NCBI GenBank assembly: GCA_963720645.1
Contig: CAVRFX010000024.1
Coordinates: forward strand, 62,001 to 126,000
Length of the DNA stretch: 64,000 nucleotides
Source of the DNA: RYN-230 sp963720645
GTDB taxonomy: Bacteria > Actinomycetota > Actinomycetes > Streptosporangiales > Streptosporangiaceae
Reading direction: 5' to 3'
Shown: piece after piece, positions 1 to 8,439 of the stretch
How positions within the stretch are numbered: position 1 is the first letter of the stretch
How the letters are laid out: every line of letters begins with the position of its first letter
Made by a program: the position numbers and the translations under genes
The notes under the pieces: generated by a model
Seen by the model: only the letters and a program-made list of their open reading frames with translations
What the model was told of the DNA's origin: nothing
The model's database searches: none

Positions 1-2085
1 GGGCCAAGTGGCGTGTGGGTAGCCAACGAAGGCGACGACACCGTGGACCAGATCGACCCCGCGACCGGCACGGTGACGAAAACGGTCCAGGTCGGCGGGC
101 GGCCAGACGCCATCGCGGTCGGGCCGGACGCCGTCTGGGTGGCGAATGGTGAAGACGGCACCGTTACCCGGATCGACCCGGCCACCGGCCAGCCGAGCGG
201 CCCAGCTGCCCGTCGGTTCCGGGCCTGCGGGCATCGCGATCACCCCCGCAGCCGTGTGGGTCGCCAACTCGCTGGATCTCACCGTCATGAAGATCGACCC
301 GGCGACCGACAGGGTCACCGCCACCATCGCGTCGGTGACGGGCCGAGCACCATCGTCGCGGCCAAGAACGCCATATGGGTCAGCGATGAGTTCGATGCGA
401 CGCTCGACCGCATCGACCCGCGGACCGGCCAGGTCACCAGATCCGTCTTCGTCGGCAGCTCACCGCAAGGCCTTTGGCCACCCCATCCGGCATGTGGGCC
501 GCAGCGCGGGCGTTCACAGCGGCCAGCCACCGCGGCGGCACCCTGACCGTAGTGAACGAAGACCTGCCGGTACCTGACCCGGTGCTCGCAGACGACCCAG
601 CAAGGATTCCGCACTCGCCACCGTCTACGACGGCCTGGTCGCCCTGCGCCGATCCGGGGGCGCGGCCAGGGCTCACGCTGGTCCCCGACCTGGCAGTGGC
701 GCTGCCGCGCCCGGCCGGCGGCGGCACAACGTACACGTTCACGCTCCGCCCGGGAATCCGCTACTCCAACGGCACGCCCGTGCGGGCGTCGGACTTCCGC
801 CGCGGCATCCAGCGCCAGCTCAGCTTTGGCGCCAATCCCGGCTACTACGAAGGCATCCTCGGCGGGCAAACGTGCCACCAGCACCCGCAGCGATGCGACC
901 TGTCCGCCGGGATCATCACCAACGACGCGGCCCGGACGGTCACCTTCCACCTAGCCGACGCTGACCCCGACTTCCTGCTACAAACTCGCGCTGCTCCTCG
1001 CCGCGCCAGCGCCGCCCGGTGCCCCGGACCAGGCCATCCACTGCGCGCCGTTCCTGCCCGGCACCGGCCCTTACAAGATCTCGCAATACCGGCCGGACGT
1101 ATCCTTCACCCTGGTGCGGAACCCGTTCTTCCGGCAATGGTCATACGCCGCCCAGCCAGCCGGCTACCCGGCTGTCATCCACTACGACCAAGTGGCCAGC
1201 CAAGCAAGCAGGAGTCGGAGGTTATCGCCGGCCGGGCCGACCTGGCTCCAGTCGGCGAGCAACGCTCAGTCTCTCGCGACCCGGTACCCGGCCCGCGTGC
1301 ACACGGCCTCAAGTATGGACGTCTACAATTCGTTCCTCAACACCCGCCAGCCGCCGTTTACCAGCCTCAAGGCCCGGCAAGCCGTCAACTACGCCATCGA
1401 CCGCGCCCGGATCCTCCAGTTCTCACCACCTCGTCCCCGGCCAGGCCGCGGTGACCTGCCAGATGCTCCCGGCCGACTTCCCCGGCCACCACAGCTACTG
1501 CCCCTACACCACCGGCACCAAAGACGGCATCTGGCACGGCCCGGACATGGCCAAGGCCGCAGCTCGTGCAGAGATTCCCACACCACGAACGTGCCGGTGA
1601 CCATCTGGACCTTCAAAGACTTCGCGAACGGCGGGCGGGCCCCTACCTCGTCGGGATGCTCAAAGCCCTCGGATACCGGGCCAGCTGCGCACAGTGTCCA
1701 TTAGCCGGTTCTCCCCGCGATCGCCAACTCCCACAGCAAGATTCAGGGGCTTGGGCTCAAGCCTGGGGCGCCGACTTCCCCACCCCATCGGCGTTCTTCG
1801 TCCCGGTCCTGAGCTGCCGCTCGTTTCACCAGAGCCCCTTCCCAACTATGCCGAGTTCTGCGACCCTCACGCCGACAAGCTGGCCAGCCAGGCGCAGGCG
1901 GCCCAGCTCACCGACCCCGCCACCGCCCGAAGGCTGTGGGCACAGGTGGATCGCATCGTCACCGACCAGGCACCATGGGTCCCGATCCTCAGCCAAGATC
2001 CACCGCATTCGTCTCCGCCCGGGCCGGGAACTTCCAGGAGTCTCCTATCTATGGACCCCTGCTTGACCAGATGTGGGTCCGGTAG
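1..2085 (+). pseudogene. YVTN/YncE-type beta-propeller fused to family 5 peptide-binding protein, 5' truncated and frameshifted
   Basis: The first ~470 bases encode beta-propeller blades: the motif (V/I)WVANxxDxTVxxIDPATG recurs three times at about 40-residue spacing, with a fourth, weaker copy (IWVSDEFDATLDRIDPRTG). From about 540 the protein becomes an oligopeptide-binding (SBP_bac_5) domain: GGTLTVVNED, then ATVYDGLVAL, TYTFTLRPGIRYSNGTPV, FLPGTGPYKISQY and ARQAVNYAIDR. The C-terminus is FQESPIYGPLLDQMWVR followed by a stop at 2083-2085. No single frame carries it: at least eight changes of frame are needed (near 190, 345, 470, 595, 660, 980, 1195 and 1420 among others), yet motifs stay recognisable on both sides of each. 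The 5' end lies outside the window. Known from the families: propeller repeats bind ligands or act as scaffolds, and family 5 domains bind peptides for ABC import. Actinobacteria carry single genes joining these domains, sometimes behind a SARP regulator. It is either a decayed copy or a poorly resolved sequence. Confidence 0.6.
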
Positions 2086-2571
2086 CCAGGCGCTTGAAGG
2101 GCGCACCCCACTAGCTCAAACTCCGGCCTTCGGCGCTGCGACGCCTCTACCTCGGATATCCAGCTCGAGGCCGGGAAGTGGTGGTGCCTGCGGTGTGCTG
2201 CACCGCTCACTTATGGGCGCAAGGTGCCGCCTGATCGGACCGCTGCGGCAGAACGCCTTGGCTGCGTAGGTAGACCCCGAGCAGGCCTTCTGCGAGTACG
2301 GTGTCGGCGCTTGGCGCCGCCTGGCCCGGCCTGGGCCTGCGGACGTGACCGGGCGCTGATCGGCGACCCGGCTTCTGTTCCGTGCCAGTTCCAAACATCG
2401 TTCCCGATCCCGTGGCAGACAACGGCTGACGCATGCCCGCGGAAGATCACTGCAGGCCGTTTCTCAATTCAGCGCGACCTGAATGGCCTCACGGTGATGC
2501 CCCGGAGGCAAGCGGGGCAGCCGTCCGCGTTCAGGCGGATCACTCCGCTCGACGGCTTGCTAACAAAGCTG
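2086..2571. other. Intergenic stretch without a recognised gene
   Basis: This stretch lies between the stop of the propeller/binding-protein remnant and the terminator behind tRNA-Tyr. Short open frames exist on both strands, but none has a ribosome binding site or family motif. Nothing recognisable was seen. Confidence 0.5.
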
Positions 2572-2597
2572 AAAACCCCAGGATGACCTGGGGTTTT
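2572..2597 (-). terminator. Bidirectional-looking intrinsic terminator behind tRNA-Tyr
   Basis: There is a perfect 11-bp inverted repeat, AAAACCCCAGG at 2572-2582 and CCTGGGGTTTT at 2587-2597, with the four-base loop ATGA. Read on the minus strand it begins 6 bases past the last base of the tRNA and ends in a T run, as expected of a Rho-independent terminator. The symmetry means it could also stop transcription arriving on the plus strand from the remnant gene at 1-2085. Confidence 0.85.
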
Positions 2598-2603
2598 ATC
2601 GGG

Positions 2604-2685
2604 TGGCAGGTGTTGGGTTCGAACCAACGTAGGCTAAGCCGACGGTTTTACAGACCGCTCCCTTTGGCCACTCGGGCAACCTGCC
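2604..2685 (-). tRNA. tRNA-Tyr (anticodon GTA)
   Basis: On the minus strand the acceptor stem GGCAGGT pairs with ACCTGCC. The anticodon arm is GCGGT-CTGTAAA-ACCGT with anticodon GTA (tyrosine). A long variable arm follows, then the T arm GTTGG-TTCGAAC-CCAAC, and the discriminator base is A. At about 82 nt with a long variable arm it is class II, as is normal for bacterial tRNA-Tyr. The next bases are CCC rather than CCA, so the CCA end must be added after transcription, as is common in actinobacteria. A terminator follows directly. A TATTCT on the minus strand about 27-32 bases upstream could be a -10 element, but I see no convincing -35. Confidence 0.95.
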
Positions 2686-3038
2686 TGGCGCCGTCGCGAG
2701 GACAGCACAGAGAAGAATAGCGGACACCCGGGGTGCTCGTCCCATCGCCAGCCTGGCCTGGACCAACAGCCCCGGGCCCCGCGACCCGACGCCCCGTCCG
2801 CCGGTCCCGCCTGGCGGGCCCGTCCGGCAACCCAGCAAAGCCGGCCCGGCACCCCGTAGCCCCGCCCTCCAAACCGGCCCCGCGGCCGACCCTGCACCCC
2901 GACCAGAGCGCGGCGGATTCACCCTGCCGTCCGGCGGCGCAGTAGCCTCAGGTCTCGGTGTTGCACCGCCGCGTTCCCGCGCCGTGCTCCGCCTCAGTCT
3001 TCTCCCATCGTGCACAACCAACGGGAAGGGAGCCGTGC
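2686..3038. other. Intergenic stretch between tRNA-Tyr and yajQ
   Basis: This is a very GC-rich divergent region that should hold the promoters of tRNA-Tyr (leftward) and yajQ (rightward). The ribosome binding site GGGAAGGG for yajQ lies at 3023-3030. Frames open across it give only Pro/Arg/Ala-rich translations with no family motif. No repeat or hairpin stands out. Confidence 0.5.
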
Positions 3039-3530
3039 ATGGCCGACAGCAGCTTCGACATCGTCAGCAAGATCGACCGCCAGGAAGTCGACAACGCCCT
3101 CAACCAGACGGCGAAGGAGATCTCGACCCGCTTCGACTTCCGCGGCGTCGGCGCGTCCATCAGCTGGTCCGGGGACCACGGCGTGGAGATCCGGGCCAAC
3201 AGCGAGGAGCGGGCCAAGGCGGTGCTCGACGTGTTCAAGGACAAGCTGGTCCGGCGCCAGGTCTCGCTGAAGATCCTGGATGCGGGCGACCCGAAGCCCT
3301 CGGGCAAGGAGTACCGGCTCGGTATCTCGCTCAAGGAGGGCATCTCGCAGGACGACGCCAAGAAGATCGGCAAGATCATCCGTGATGAGGGGCCGAAGGG
3401 CGTGCGGGCCCAGGTCCAGGGCGAGGAGCTGCGCGTCTCCTCCAAGAAGAAGGATGATCTTCAGGCCGTGATCTCCCTGGTCAAGGGCAAGGATCTCGAC
3501 CTGGCGCTGCAGTTCGTCAACTTCCGCTAG
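3039..3530 (+). CDS. yajQ: YajQ family nucleotide-binding protein (UPF0234)
   Basis: The predicted 163-residue cytoplasmic protein matches the family's usual length of about 160. It begins MADSSFDIVSKIDRQEVDNA, has the NQTAKEISTRFDFRG segment typical of YajQ, and ends DLDLALQFVNFR. The family has two ferredoxin-like alpha/beta domains. Members bind nucleotides or RNA, and one in Xanthomonas is reported to bind cyclic di-GMP; a role here cannot be told from sequence. The start at 3039 is favoured by GGGAAGGG 9 bases upstream and by the family N-terminus; the open frame upstream is not conserved-looking. Its last 14 bases overlap the 3' end of the convergent nuoI2. It is probably a single-gene unit. 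Confidence 0.93.
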   Translation: MADSSFDIVSKIDRQEVDNALNQTAKEISTRFDFRGVGASISWSGDHGVEIRANSEERAKAVLDVFKDKLVRRQVSLKILDAGDPKPSGKEYRLGISLKEGISQDDAKKIGKIIRDEGPKGVRAQVQGEELRVSSKKKDDLQAVISLVKGKDLDLALQFVNFR

Positions 3531-4070
3531 CGTCGCCGGGCGCCCGCGGCGCGCGCTCCCCCGGGCCGTTCCCCTGTGGAGCGCGCTGCTCCGCGCCGGG
3601 CCACCGCCGGGCGCCCCCCTCCGCGGCGAGCAACTCCTTCGGCGGCGGCGCCCCCGGATCGTGGGCGGGCGGCGGCGGCACGGTCTGCATCCAGGTCCGC
3701 AACCTCCCGCGCTCATGGGTCAGGTCGCGCAGCTCGGGTTCGGCGTAGCTGAAGTCGGGCGACCAGAACAGCGCGTCGTAGGGGCAGACTTCGATGCAGA
3801 TCCCGCAGTACATGCACAGCGAGAAGTCGATGGCGAACCGGTCCAGCGCGTTCCGGACCCGCTCGCGGCCCCGCCCGGCCGGCCCCCCGCTGGGCGGCCC
3901 CCCCGGGCTCCCTCAGCACCGGGTCCCTCAGCATGGGGCACCGGTTCCTTGTGCGACTCGATGTAGATGCACCAGTCCGGGCATTCCCGCGCGCACAGCA
4001 TGCACACGGTGCAGTTCTCCTCGAGCAGCCCGATCACCCCGCGGCTGCGGGCGGGCAGGTCCGCGCTCAC
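3517..4070 (-). CDS. nuoI2: NuoI-like 2x[4Fe-4S] ferredoxin subunit, second copy, with one apparent frameshift
   Basis: This is the third gene of a nuoB2-C2-I2 unit. The GTG start overlaps the TGA stop of nuoC2. The first part reads GVIGLLEENCTVCMLCARECP and the second, in another frame, FAIDFSLCMYCGICIEVCP, followed by YDALFWSPDFSYAEPELRDL. Each cluster motif has the CxxCxxCxxxCP pattern, so both [4Fe-4S] sites (N6a/N6b in complex I) are kept. Between them, around 3860-3900, a very G/C-rich linker with a seven-C run must shift by one base to join the frames; an indel there is likely. The predicted length of about 184 residues is normal for a short NuoI. It is clearly divergent from the main NuoI at 31390-32073, and its 3' end overlaps yajQ by 14 bp. 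Confidence 0.75.
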
Positions 4071-4630
4071 GAGGCGGGCCACCCGTCGTGGATCGCAGGC
4101 GGCGGCGGGCGGCGGCGCCTGCGGGCGCCCGTGGTCTCGCCTGGCTCGTTCGCGCCCGGCCAGTCCCGCTCCCGCCGCGCGGCAAGGACAAAATTCTTCC
4201 GCAACGGAACCTGTTCGGAGCCATCGGGCAGCAGCAGGGGATGGAGGCCGGGGTGACCCTCGAACACGACGCCGAACATCTCGTGCGTCTCGCGCTCGTG
4301 CCACGCGGCGCCGCGGTAGATACCGGTGGCCGTGGCCAGCGCTGTCCCGTCGGGCAGCAGAGTGCGGAGCAGCAGATGATGCCGCCCGGCCAGCGAGTAC
4401 ACGTGCGCCAGCACGGCGATCCCGGCGTCCAGTTCGTCCACGCCGGCCAGCCAGTCGAAGAAGTCACAGCCCAGCTCGTCCCGGGCGCAGGCCAGGGCGG
4501 CCGCCCAGGCCTGCGGGGGCACCGTGACCGTGATCATGTCCTGGCCGGTTTCCTGGTCCACCCCGGCGCCCAGGGCGGCCCGCAGCCGCTCCGTGATCTC
4601 GCCCGGGGTCAGGGCCGCGGCCGGGGTCAT
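4067..4630 (-). CDS. nuoC2: NuoC-like subunit (30 kDa subunit family), second copy
   Basis: The protein is 187 residues. It has the family signature HERETHEMFGVVFEGHPGL at about residues 111-129, then LLLPDG and PLRKNFVL, which place it in the NuoC/30-kDa family. Upstream, CDFFDWLAGVDELD and YSLAGRHHLLLRTLLP match the family's beta-sheet core. The C-terminal tail is Arg/Pro-rich and not conserved. In complex I this subunit sits in the peripheral arm and helps bind the quinone module. Its start overlaps the nuoB2 stop (ATGA) and its stop overlaps the nuoI2 start, so the three should be translationally coupled. The main NuoC (39429-40169) is 246 residues and clearly different. No NuoD2 follows, which is unusual because C and D normally pair. 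Confidence 0.85.
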   Translation of the reverse strand: MTPAAALTPGEITERLRAALGAGVDQETGQDMITVTVPPQAWAAALACARDELGCDFFDWLAGVDELDAGIAVLAHVYSLAGRHHLLLRTLLPDGTALATATGIYRGAAWHERETHEMFGVVFEGHPGLHPLLLPDGSEQVPLRKNFVLAARRERDWPGANEPGETTGARRRRRPPPPAIHDGWPAS

Positions 4631-5193
4631 GGCCGCCCGGCCAGGTGCGCGCCGGGCTGCTGCTGGGTAAGCACGTCCAGGCCGTGCAGCAGGGCCTCCG
4701 GCCGGGGCGGGCAGCCGGGCACGTAGACGTCAACCGGGATGATCTGGTCCACGCCCTTGGTCACGCAGTAGGAGTCCCAGTACGGCCCGCCGCTGTTGGA
4801 GCAGGCGCCGAAGGACAGCACGCGCTTGGGGTCCGGCACCTTCTGGTAGGCGCGGAGCACCAGCGGCGCGAGCTTGTCCGTCACCGTGCCGGCCACGATG
4901 AACACGTTGAGGCGACCGTGCCCGGCGGCGGCCCCGTCCGGGCCAGCGCTGACCCGGGTCAGCGCGGCGGCGCACTCCACTGCGCAGCAGGCCAGCCCGG
5001 CGTCGAAGACCCACAGTGCGTAGCCCCGGTGCGGGTCCACGATGACGCCGTCCGCCGCCGCGCCGGGGACCACGCCGAGGTCGTTGCGCCCGGGGCGTGG
5101 TGAGGGCAGGTCCACGGCAGCCACCGGCCCAGGGTACTCGCGCCCGGCCAGCAGGCCCGCTCCGGTGAACCGGGGCATCGTCCGCGACGTCAT
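4627..5193 (-). CDS. nuoB2: NuoB-like [4Fe-4S] subunit, second copy
   Basis: The protein is about 188 residues from the ATG at 5193; ATG at 5178 is an alternative, and the frame stays open further upstream without conserved sequence. It has the NuoB/hydrogenase-small-subunit motifs GLACCAVEC, FGACSNSGGPYWDSY and VPGCPPRPEALL, keeping all four cysteines that hold cluster N2: the CC pair, the Cys of GACS and the Cys of PGCPP. An extra Cys in CCAVEC is unlike the main NuoB, which reads CCAIEL. The middle segment TDKLAPLVLRAYQKVPDPKR replaces the main copy's SQKMAPVLRQIYDQMADPK. It leads the B2-C2-I2 unit and faces korA across 249 bp. No strong ribosome binding site precedes the ATG. Confidence 0.88.
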   Translation of the reverse strand: MTSRTMPRFTGAGLLAGREYPGPVAAVDLPSPRPGRNDLGVVPGAAADGVIVDPHRGYALWVFDAGLACCAVECAAALTRVSAGPDGAAAGHGRLNVFIVAGTVTDKLAPLVLRAYQKVPDPKRVLSFGACSNSGGPYWDSYCVTKGVDQIIPVDVYVPGCPPRPEALLHGLDVLTQQQPGAHLAGRP

Positions 5194-5261
5194 ACGGGAG
5201 TAACCCCGATGTGTTACGGCGCGCTGAGGGGGCTCCGCGCTCACCGGGCGTACCGAATTGA

Positions 5262-5277
5262 TGTGAGATAGGTCACT
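5262..5277. promoter_or_regulatory. CRP/Rex-like inverted repeat in the nuoB2-korA divergent region
   Basis: TGTGAGATAGGTCACT fits TGTGA-N6-TCACA (the CRP family consensus) at 9 of 10 defined bases. It is also a degraded form of the Rex operator TTGTGAA-N4-TTCACAA. It lies 69 bp upstream of nuoB2 and 166 bp upstream of korA, so one regulator could act on both divergent units. The site is seen in the sequence; which protein binds it is inference. Confidence 0.5.
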
Positions 5278-5442
5278 ACGCATTACCTGAACCCGTCCGC
5301 GCCACGGAGCACCGCAACGGCGCTGTAACATTGACCACATCCCAACTCAGCCCCGGACGCGGCGCGTGCCGGGTGCGGCGATCGCTGGCCTTGCTCCGTC
5401 CCAAGGCGCCGGCCAGTGGCGCGCCGAGGAGGTCCTCCCACT

Positions 5443-7311
5443 GTGACCAAGCAGGTCCAGCAGCTCGATCGCGTCATAATCCGTTTCGCTGGCGACTCAG
5501 GTGACGGCATGCAGCTCGCCGGCGACCGGTTCACCCAGGAGACGGCCGCGTTCGGCAATGATCTTTCGACCCTGCCTAATTTCCCCGCTGAGATCCGGGC
5601 TCCGGCCGGGACCCTCCCCGGGGTGTCCAGCTTCCAGCTGCACTTTGCCGACCACGACATCCTGACCCCGGGCGACGCGCCTGACGTGCTCGTCGCGATG
5701 AACCCGGCCGCCCTCAAGGCGAACCTGGCCGACGTGCCGCGCGGCGCGGACATCATCGCCAACACGGACGAGTTCACCAAGCGCAACCTGTCCCGGGTCG
5801 GCTACGCGGCCAGCCCTCTGGAGGATGGCTCCCTCTCCGGCTACAACGTGCACGCGGTGCCGGTCACCTCGATGACGGTCAAGGCCCTGGAGGAGATCGA
5901 CGTCTCCCGTAAGGAAGCCGAGCGGGCCAAGAACATGTTCGCCCTCGGGCTGCTCTCCTGGCTGTATAACCGGCCGCCGGAGGGCACGCTCACGTTCCTC
6001 GAGTCGAAGTTCGCCAACAAGCCCGAGATCATGAAGGCGAACATCACCGCCTTCCAGGCCGGCTGGAACTACGGCGAGACCACCGAGGCCTTCTCGGTCC
6101 AGTACGAGGTCAAGCCCGCGACGCTGGCCCCGGGCACGTACCGGAACATCACCGGCAACAATGCGCTGGCCTACGGCCTGGTCGCCGCGTCCCGACGGTC
6201 GGGGCTGCCCTTGTTCCTCGGCGCCTACCCGATCACTCCCGCCTCGGACATTTTGCATGAGCTGTCCAAGCACAAGCGGTTCGGGGTCCGGACCTTCCAG
6301 GCGGAAGACGAGATCTCCGGGGTCGGGGCCGCGCTGGGCGCATCCTTCGGCGGGGCGCTCGGGGTGACCAGCACCTCGGGCCCGGGCATGGCCCTCAAGG
6401 CCGAGACCATCGGCCTGGCCGTGTCCCTCGAGCTGCCGCTGATCGTCATCGACGTCCAGCGCGCCGGGCCGTCCACCGGCATGCCGACCAAGACAGAGCA
6501 GGCTGACCTGCTGATGGCCCTGTACGGCCGCAACGGGGAGTCCCCGGTCGTGGTGCTGGCCCCGGCGACGCCGTCCGACTGCTTCGCCATCGCCCTGGAG
6601 GCGGTACGGATCGCCACCAAGTACCGCACCCCCGTGATCATCCTGTCCGACGGCTACCTGGCCAACGGCTCGGAGCCCTGGCGCATCCCCGAGGTGGCCG
6701 GGCTGCCGAAGCTGCGTGACGAGTTCTCGTTCTCCAGCCCGGGTGAGTGGAGCGGCGCGGACGGCAAGCCCGACTTCCGGCCCTATCAGCGGAATCCGGA
6801 CACCCTGGCCCGGCCGTGGGCGATTCCGGGCACCCCTGGCCTGGAGCACCGGATCGGCGGGATCGAGAAGGCGGACGGTTCCGGCACGATCTCCTACGAT
6901 CCGGCCAACCACGACCGGATGGTCCGGCTCCGCCAGGCGAAGGTCAACGGCGTCGCGTCCGGCCTGGGGCCGCTCGAGGTGGACGACCCGGACGGCCAGG
7001 CCAAGGTCCTGGTGCTGGGCTGGGGCTCCACGTTCGGCTCCATCGGCGCCGCGGTCCGCCGGGTCCGCCTGGCCGGCGGCTCGGTGGCCCAGGCCCACCT
7101 GCGTCACCTGTCCCCTTTCCCGGCCAACCTCGGTGACGTCCTGGCCAGCTACGACAAGGTGCTGGTCCCGGAGATCAACCTGGGGCAGCTCGCGCTCGTG
7201 CTGCGCGGGCGCTACCTGACCGACGTGATCTCCTACAACCGGGTGCGCGGGCTGCCGTTCCGTGCCGCCGAACTGGCCGGCGTGATCCAGGATGTGATCG
7301 AGAATGTCTGA
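5443..7311 (+). CDS. korA: 2-oxoacid:acceptor oxidoreductase, gamma-alpha fused subunit (2-oxoglutarate:ferredoxin type)
   Basis: This predicted 622-residue cytoplasmic subunit, with KorB, oxidises a 2-oxoacid (most likely 2-oxoglutarate) to the acyl-CoA and reduces ferredoxin. The N-terminal gamma domain (about 10-195) opens VIIRFAGDSGDGMQLAGDRF. The alpha (pyrimidine-binding) domain starts near 235 with PLFLGAYPITPASDILHELS and continues STSGPGMALKAETIGLA. The C-terminal transketolase-like region carries DGQAKVLVLGWGSTFG. The GTG at 5443 is preferred over the GTG at 5416 because GAGGAGG ends 10 bases upstream and VTKQVQQLDRV matches the usual start. It overlaps korB by 8 bp. In actinobacteria KorAB serves as the TCA-cycle 2-oxoglutarate step or an alternative to it. 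The substrate is inferred from the family. Confidence 0.95.
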   Translation: MTKQVQQLDRVIIRFAGDSGDGMQLAGDRFTQETAAFGNDLSTLPNFPAEIRAPAGTLPGVSSFQLHFADHDILTPGDAPDVLVAMNPAALKANLADVPRGADIIANTDEFTKRNLSRVGYAASPLEDGSLSGYNVHAVPVTSMTVKALEEIDVSRKEAERAKNMFALGLLSWLYNRPPEGTLTFLESKFANKPEIMKANITAFQAGWNYGETTEAFSVQYEVKPATLAPGTYRNITGNNALAYGLVAASRRSGLPLFLGAYPITPASDILHELSKHKRFGVRTFQAEDEISGVGAALGASFGGALGVTSTSGPGMALKAETIGLAVSLELPLIVIDVQRAGPSTGMPTKTEQADLLMALYGRNGESPVVVLAPATPSDCFAIALEAVRIATKYRTPVIILSDGYLANGSEPWRIPEVAGLPKLRDEFSFSSPGEWSGADGKPDFRPYQRNPDTLARPWAIPGTPGLEHRIGGIEKADGSGTISYDPANHDRMVRLRQAKVNGVASGLGPLEVDDPDGQAKVLVLGWGSTFGSIGAAVRRVRLAGGSVAQAHLRHLSPFPANLGDVLASYDKVLVPEINLGQLALVLRGRYLTDVISYNRVRGLPFRAAELAGVIQDVIENV

Positions 7312-8416
7312 CCTTGCCGCGGGCGGCGGGCCCGCGAACAGCGGGCCCAACGACGGTGCCCTCAAGGCCGGCCGCCGGCCTGCCTCGCTGACCCTGGTCC
7401 CGGTGGCCGACGAGAAGCTCGGCACCAGGGACTTCAAGTCCGACCAGGAAGTGCGCTGGTGCCCGGGGTGCGGCGACTACGCGATCCTGGCCGCGTTCCA
7501 GACGTTCCTGCCCGAGCTGGAGATCCCCCGCGAGAACACGGTGATCATCTCGGGCATCGGCTGCTCCTCCCGGCTGCCGTACTACGTGGACACCTACGGG
7601 ATGCACTCGATTCACGGGCGGGCGCCGGCCATCGCGACCGGGCTGGCCGCCTCCCGCCCCGACCTGTCGGTCTGGGTGATCACCGGGGACGGTGACGCGC
7701 TGTCGATCGGCGGGAATCACCTGATCCACGCGCTGCGGCGGAACGTGAACATCAACATTCTGCTGTTCAACAACCGCATCTACGGCCTGACGAAAGGCCA
7801 GTACTCGCCCACGTCGGAACAGGGAAAGATCACCAAGTCGACGCCGTTCGGGTCGCTGGACACCCCGTTCAACCCGGTCTCGCTGGCGCTCGGCGCCGAG
7901 GCCAGCTTCGTCGCCCGCACCATCGACTCCGACCGCAAGCACCTGACCAGCGTGCTGCGCGCGGCCGCCGATCACCGCGGCGCAGCGTTCGTAGAGATCT
8001 ACCAGAACTGCCCGATCTTCAACGACGACGCGTTCGCGCCGCTGACCAGCCCGGGGTCCAGGGATGACACGCTGATCCGGCTGGAGGACGGCGAGCCGGT
8101 CAGGTTCGGCGCTGACCGCGGCCGCGGGCTGCGGTTTTCCCGGGCGGGTTCGCTGGAGGCGGTGGACGTGGCCGGCGCCGACCCGGAGTCCCTGGTCGTG
8201 CACGACGCGCACGCAGCGGACCCGTCCTACGCGTTCGCCCTGTCCCGGCTGGACCGTGCGGACTTCGCGCACACCCCCATCGGCGTTTTCAGGCAGCGGC
8301 CGCGGGCCAGCTACGACGACCTGATGGCCGAGCAGATCTCCGCCGCCCGGGCCCGGCAGGGCGAGGGGGACCTGGCCGAGTTGCTCGCCGGCTCGGACAC
8401 CTGGCAGGTCGGCTGA
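7304..8416 (+). CDS. korB: 2-oxoacid:ferredoxin oxidoreductase, beta (TPP-binding) subunit
   Basis: The protein is 370 residues. The cysteine motif RWCPGCGDYA (Cys53, Cys56) and GIGCSSRLPYY (Cys87) supply [4Fe-4S] ligands. GDGDALSIGGNH at about 128-139 followed by NINILLFNNRIYGLTKGQYSPTS is the thiamine-diphosphate/Mg2+ binding stretch. The HSIHGRAPAIATG segment is typical of actinobacterial KorB. It forms the holoenzyme with KorA and hands electrons to ferredoxin. The ATG lies inside the korA 3' end (8-bp overlap), so the two are translationally coupled. The unusual feature is a Gly/Ala/Pro-rich N-terminal extension of about 35 residues before the conserved core. Confidence 0.96.
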   Translation: MSDLAAGGGPANSGPNDGALKAGRRPASLTLVPVADEKLGTRDFKSDQEVRWCPGCGDYAILAAFQTFLPELEIPRENTVIISGIGCSSRLPYYVDTYGMHSIHGRAPAIATGLAASRPDLSVWVITGDGDALSIGGNHLIHALRRNVNINILLFNNRIYGLTKGQYSPTSEQGKITKSTPFGSLDTPFNPVSLALGAEASFVARTIDSDRKHLTSVLRAAADHRGAAFVEIYQNCPIFNDDAFAPLTSPGSRDDTLIRLEDGEPVRFGADRGRGLRFSRAGSLEAVDVAGADPESLVVHDAHAADPSYAFALSRLDRADFAHTPIGVFRQRPRASYDDLMAEQISAARARQGEGDLAELLAGSDTWQVG

Positions 8417-8439
8417 GCCAACCAGCTGGCCGCCGCGCG

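Noticed and set aside
2596..3021. Minus-strand frame covering tRNA-Tyr and the yajQ leader
   Set aside because: It runs through the tRNA gene and is Gly/Arg/Pro-rich. No sign of translation.
5497..7437. 646-codon open frame on the minus strand
   Set aside because: It lies opposite korA, whose motifs are unambiguous. The translation is low-complexity Arg/Gly/Gln/Asp with no family pattern.
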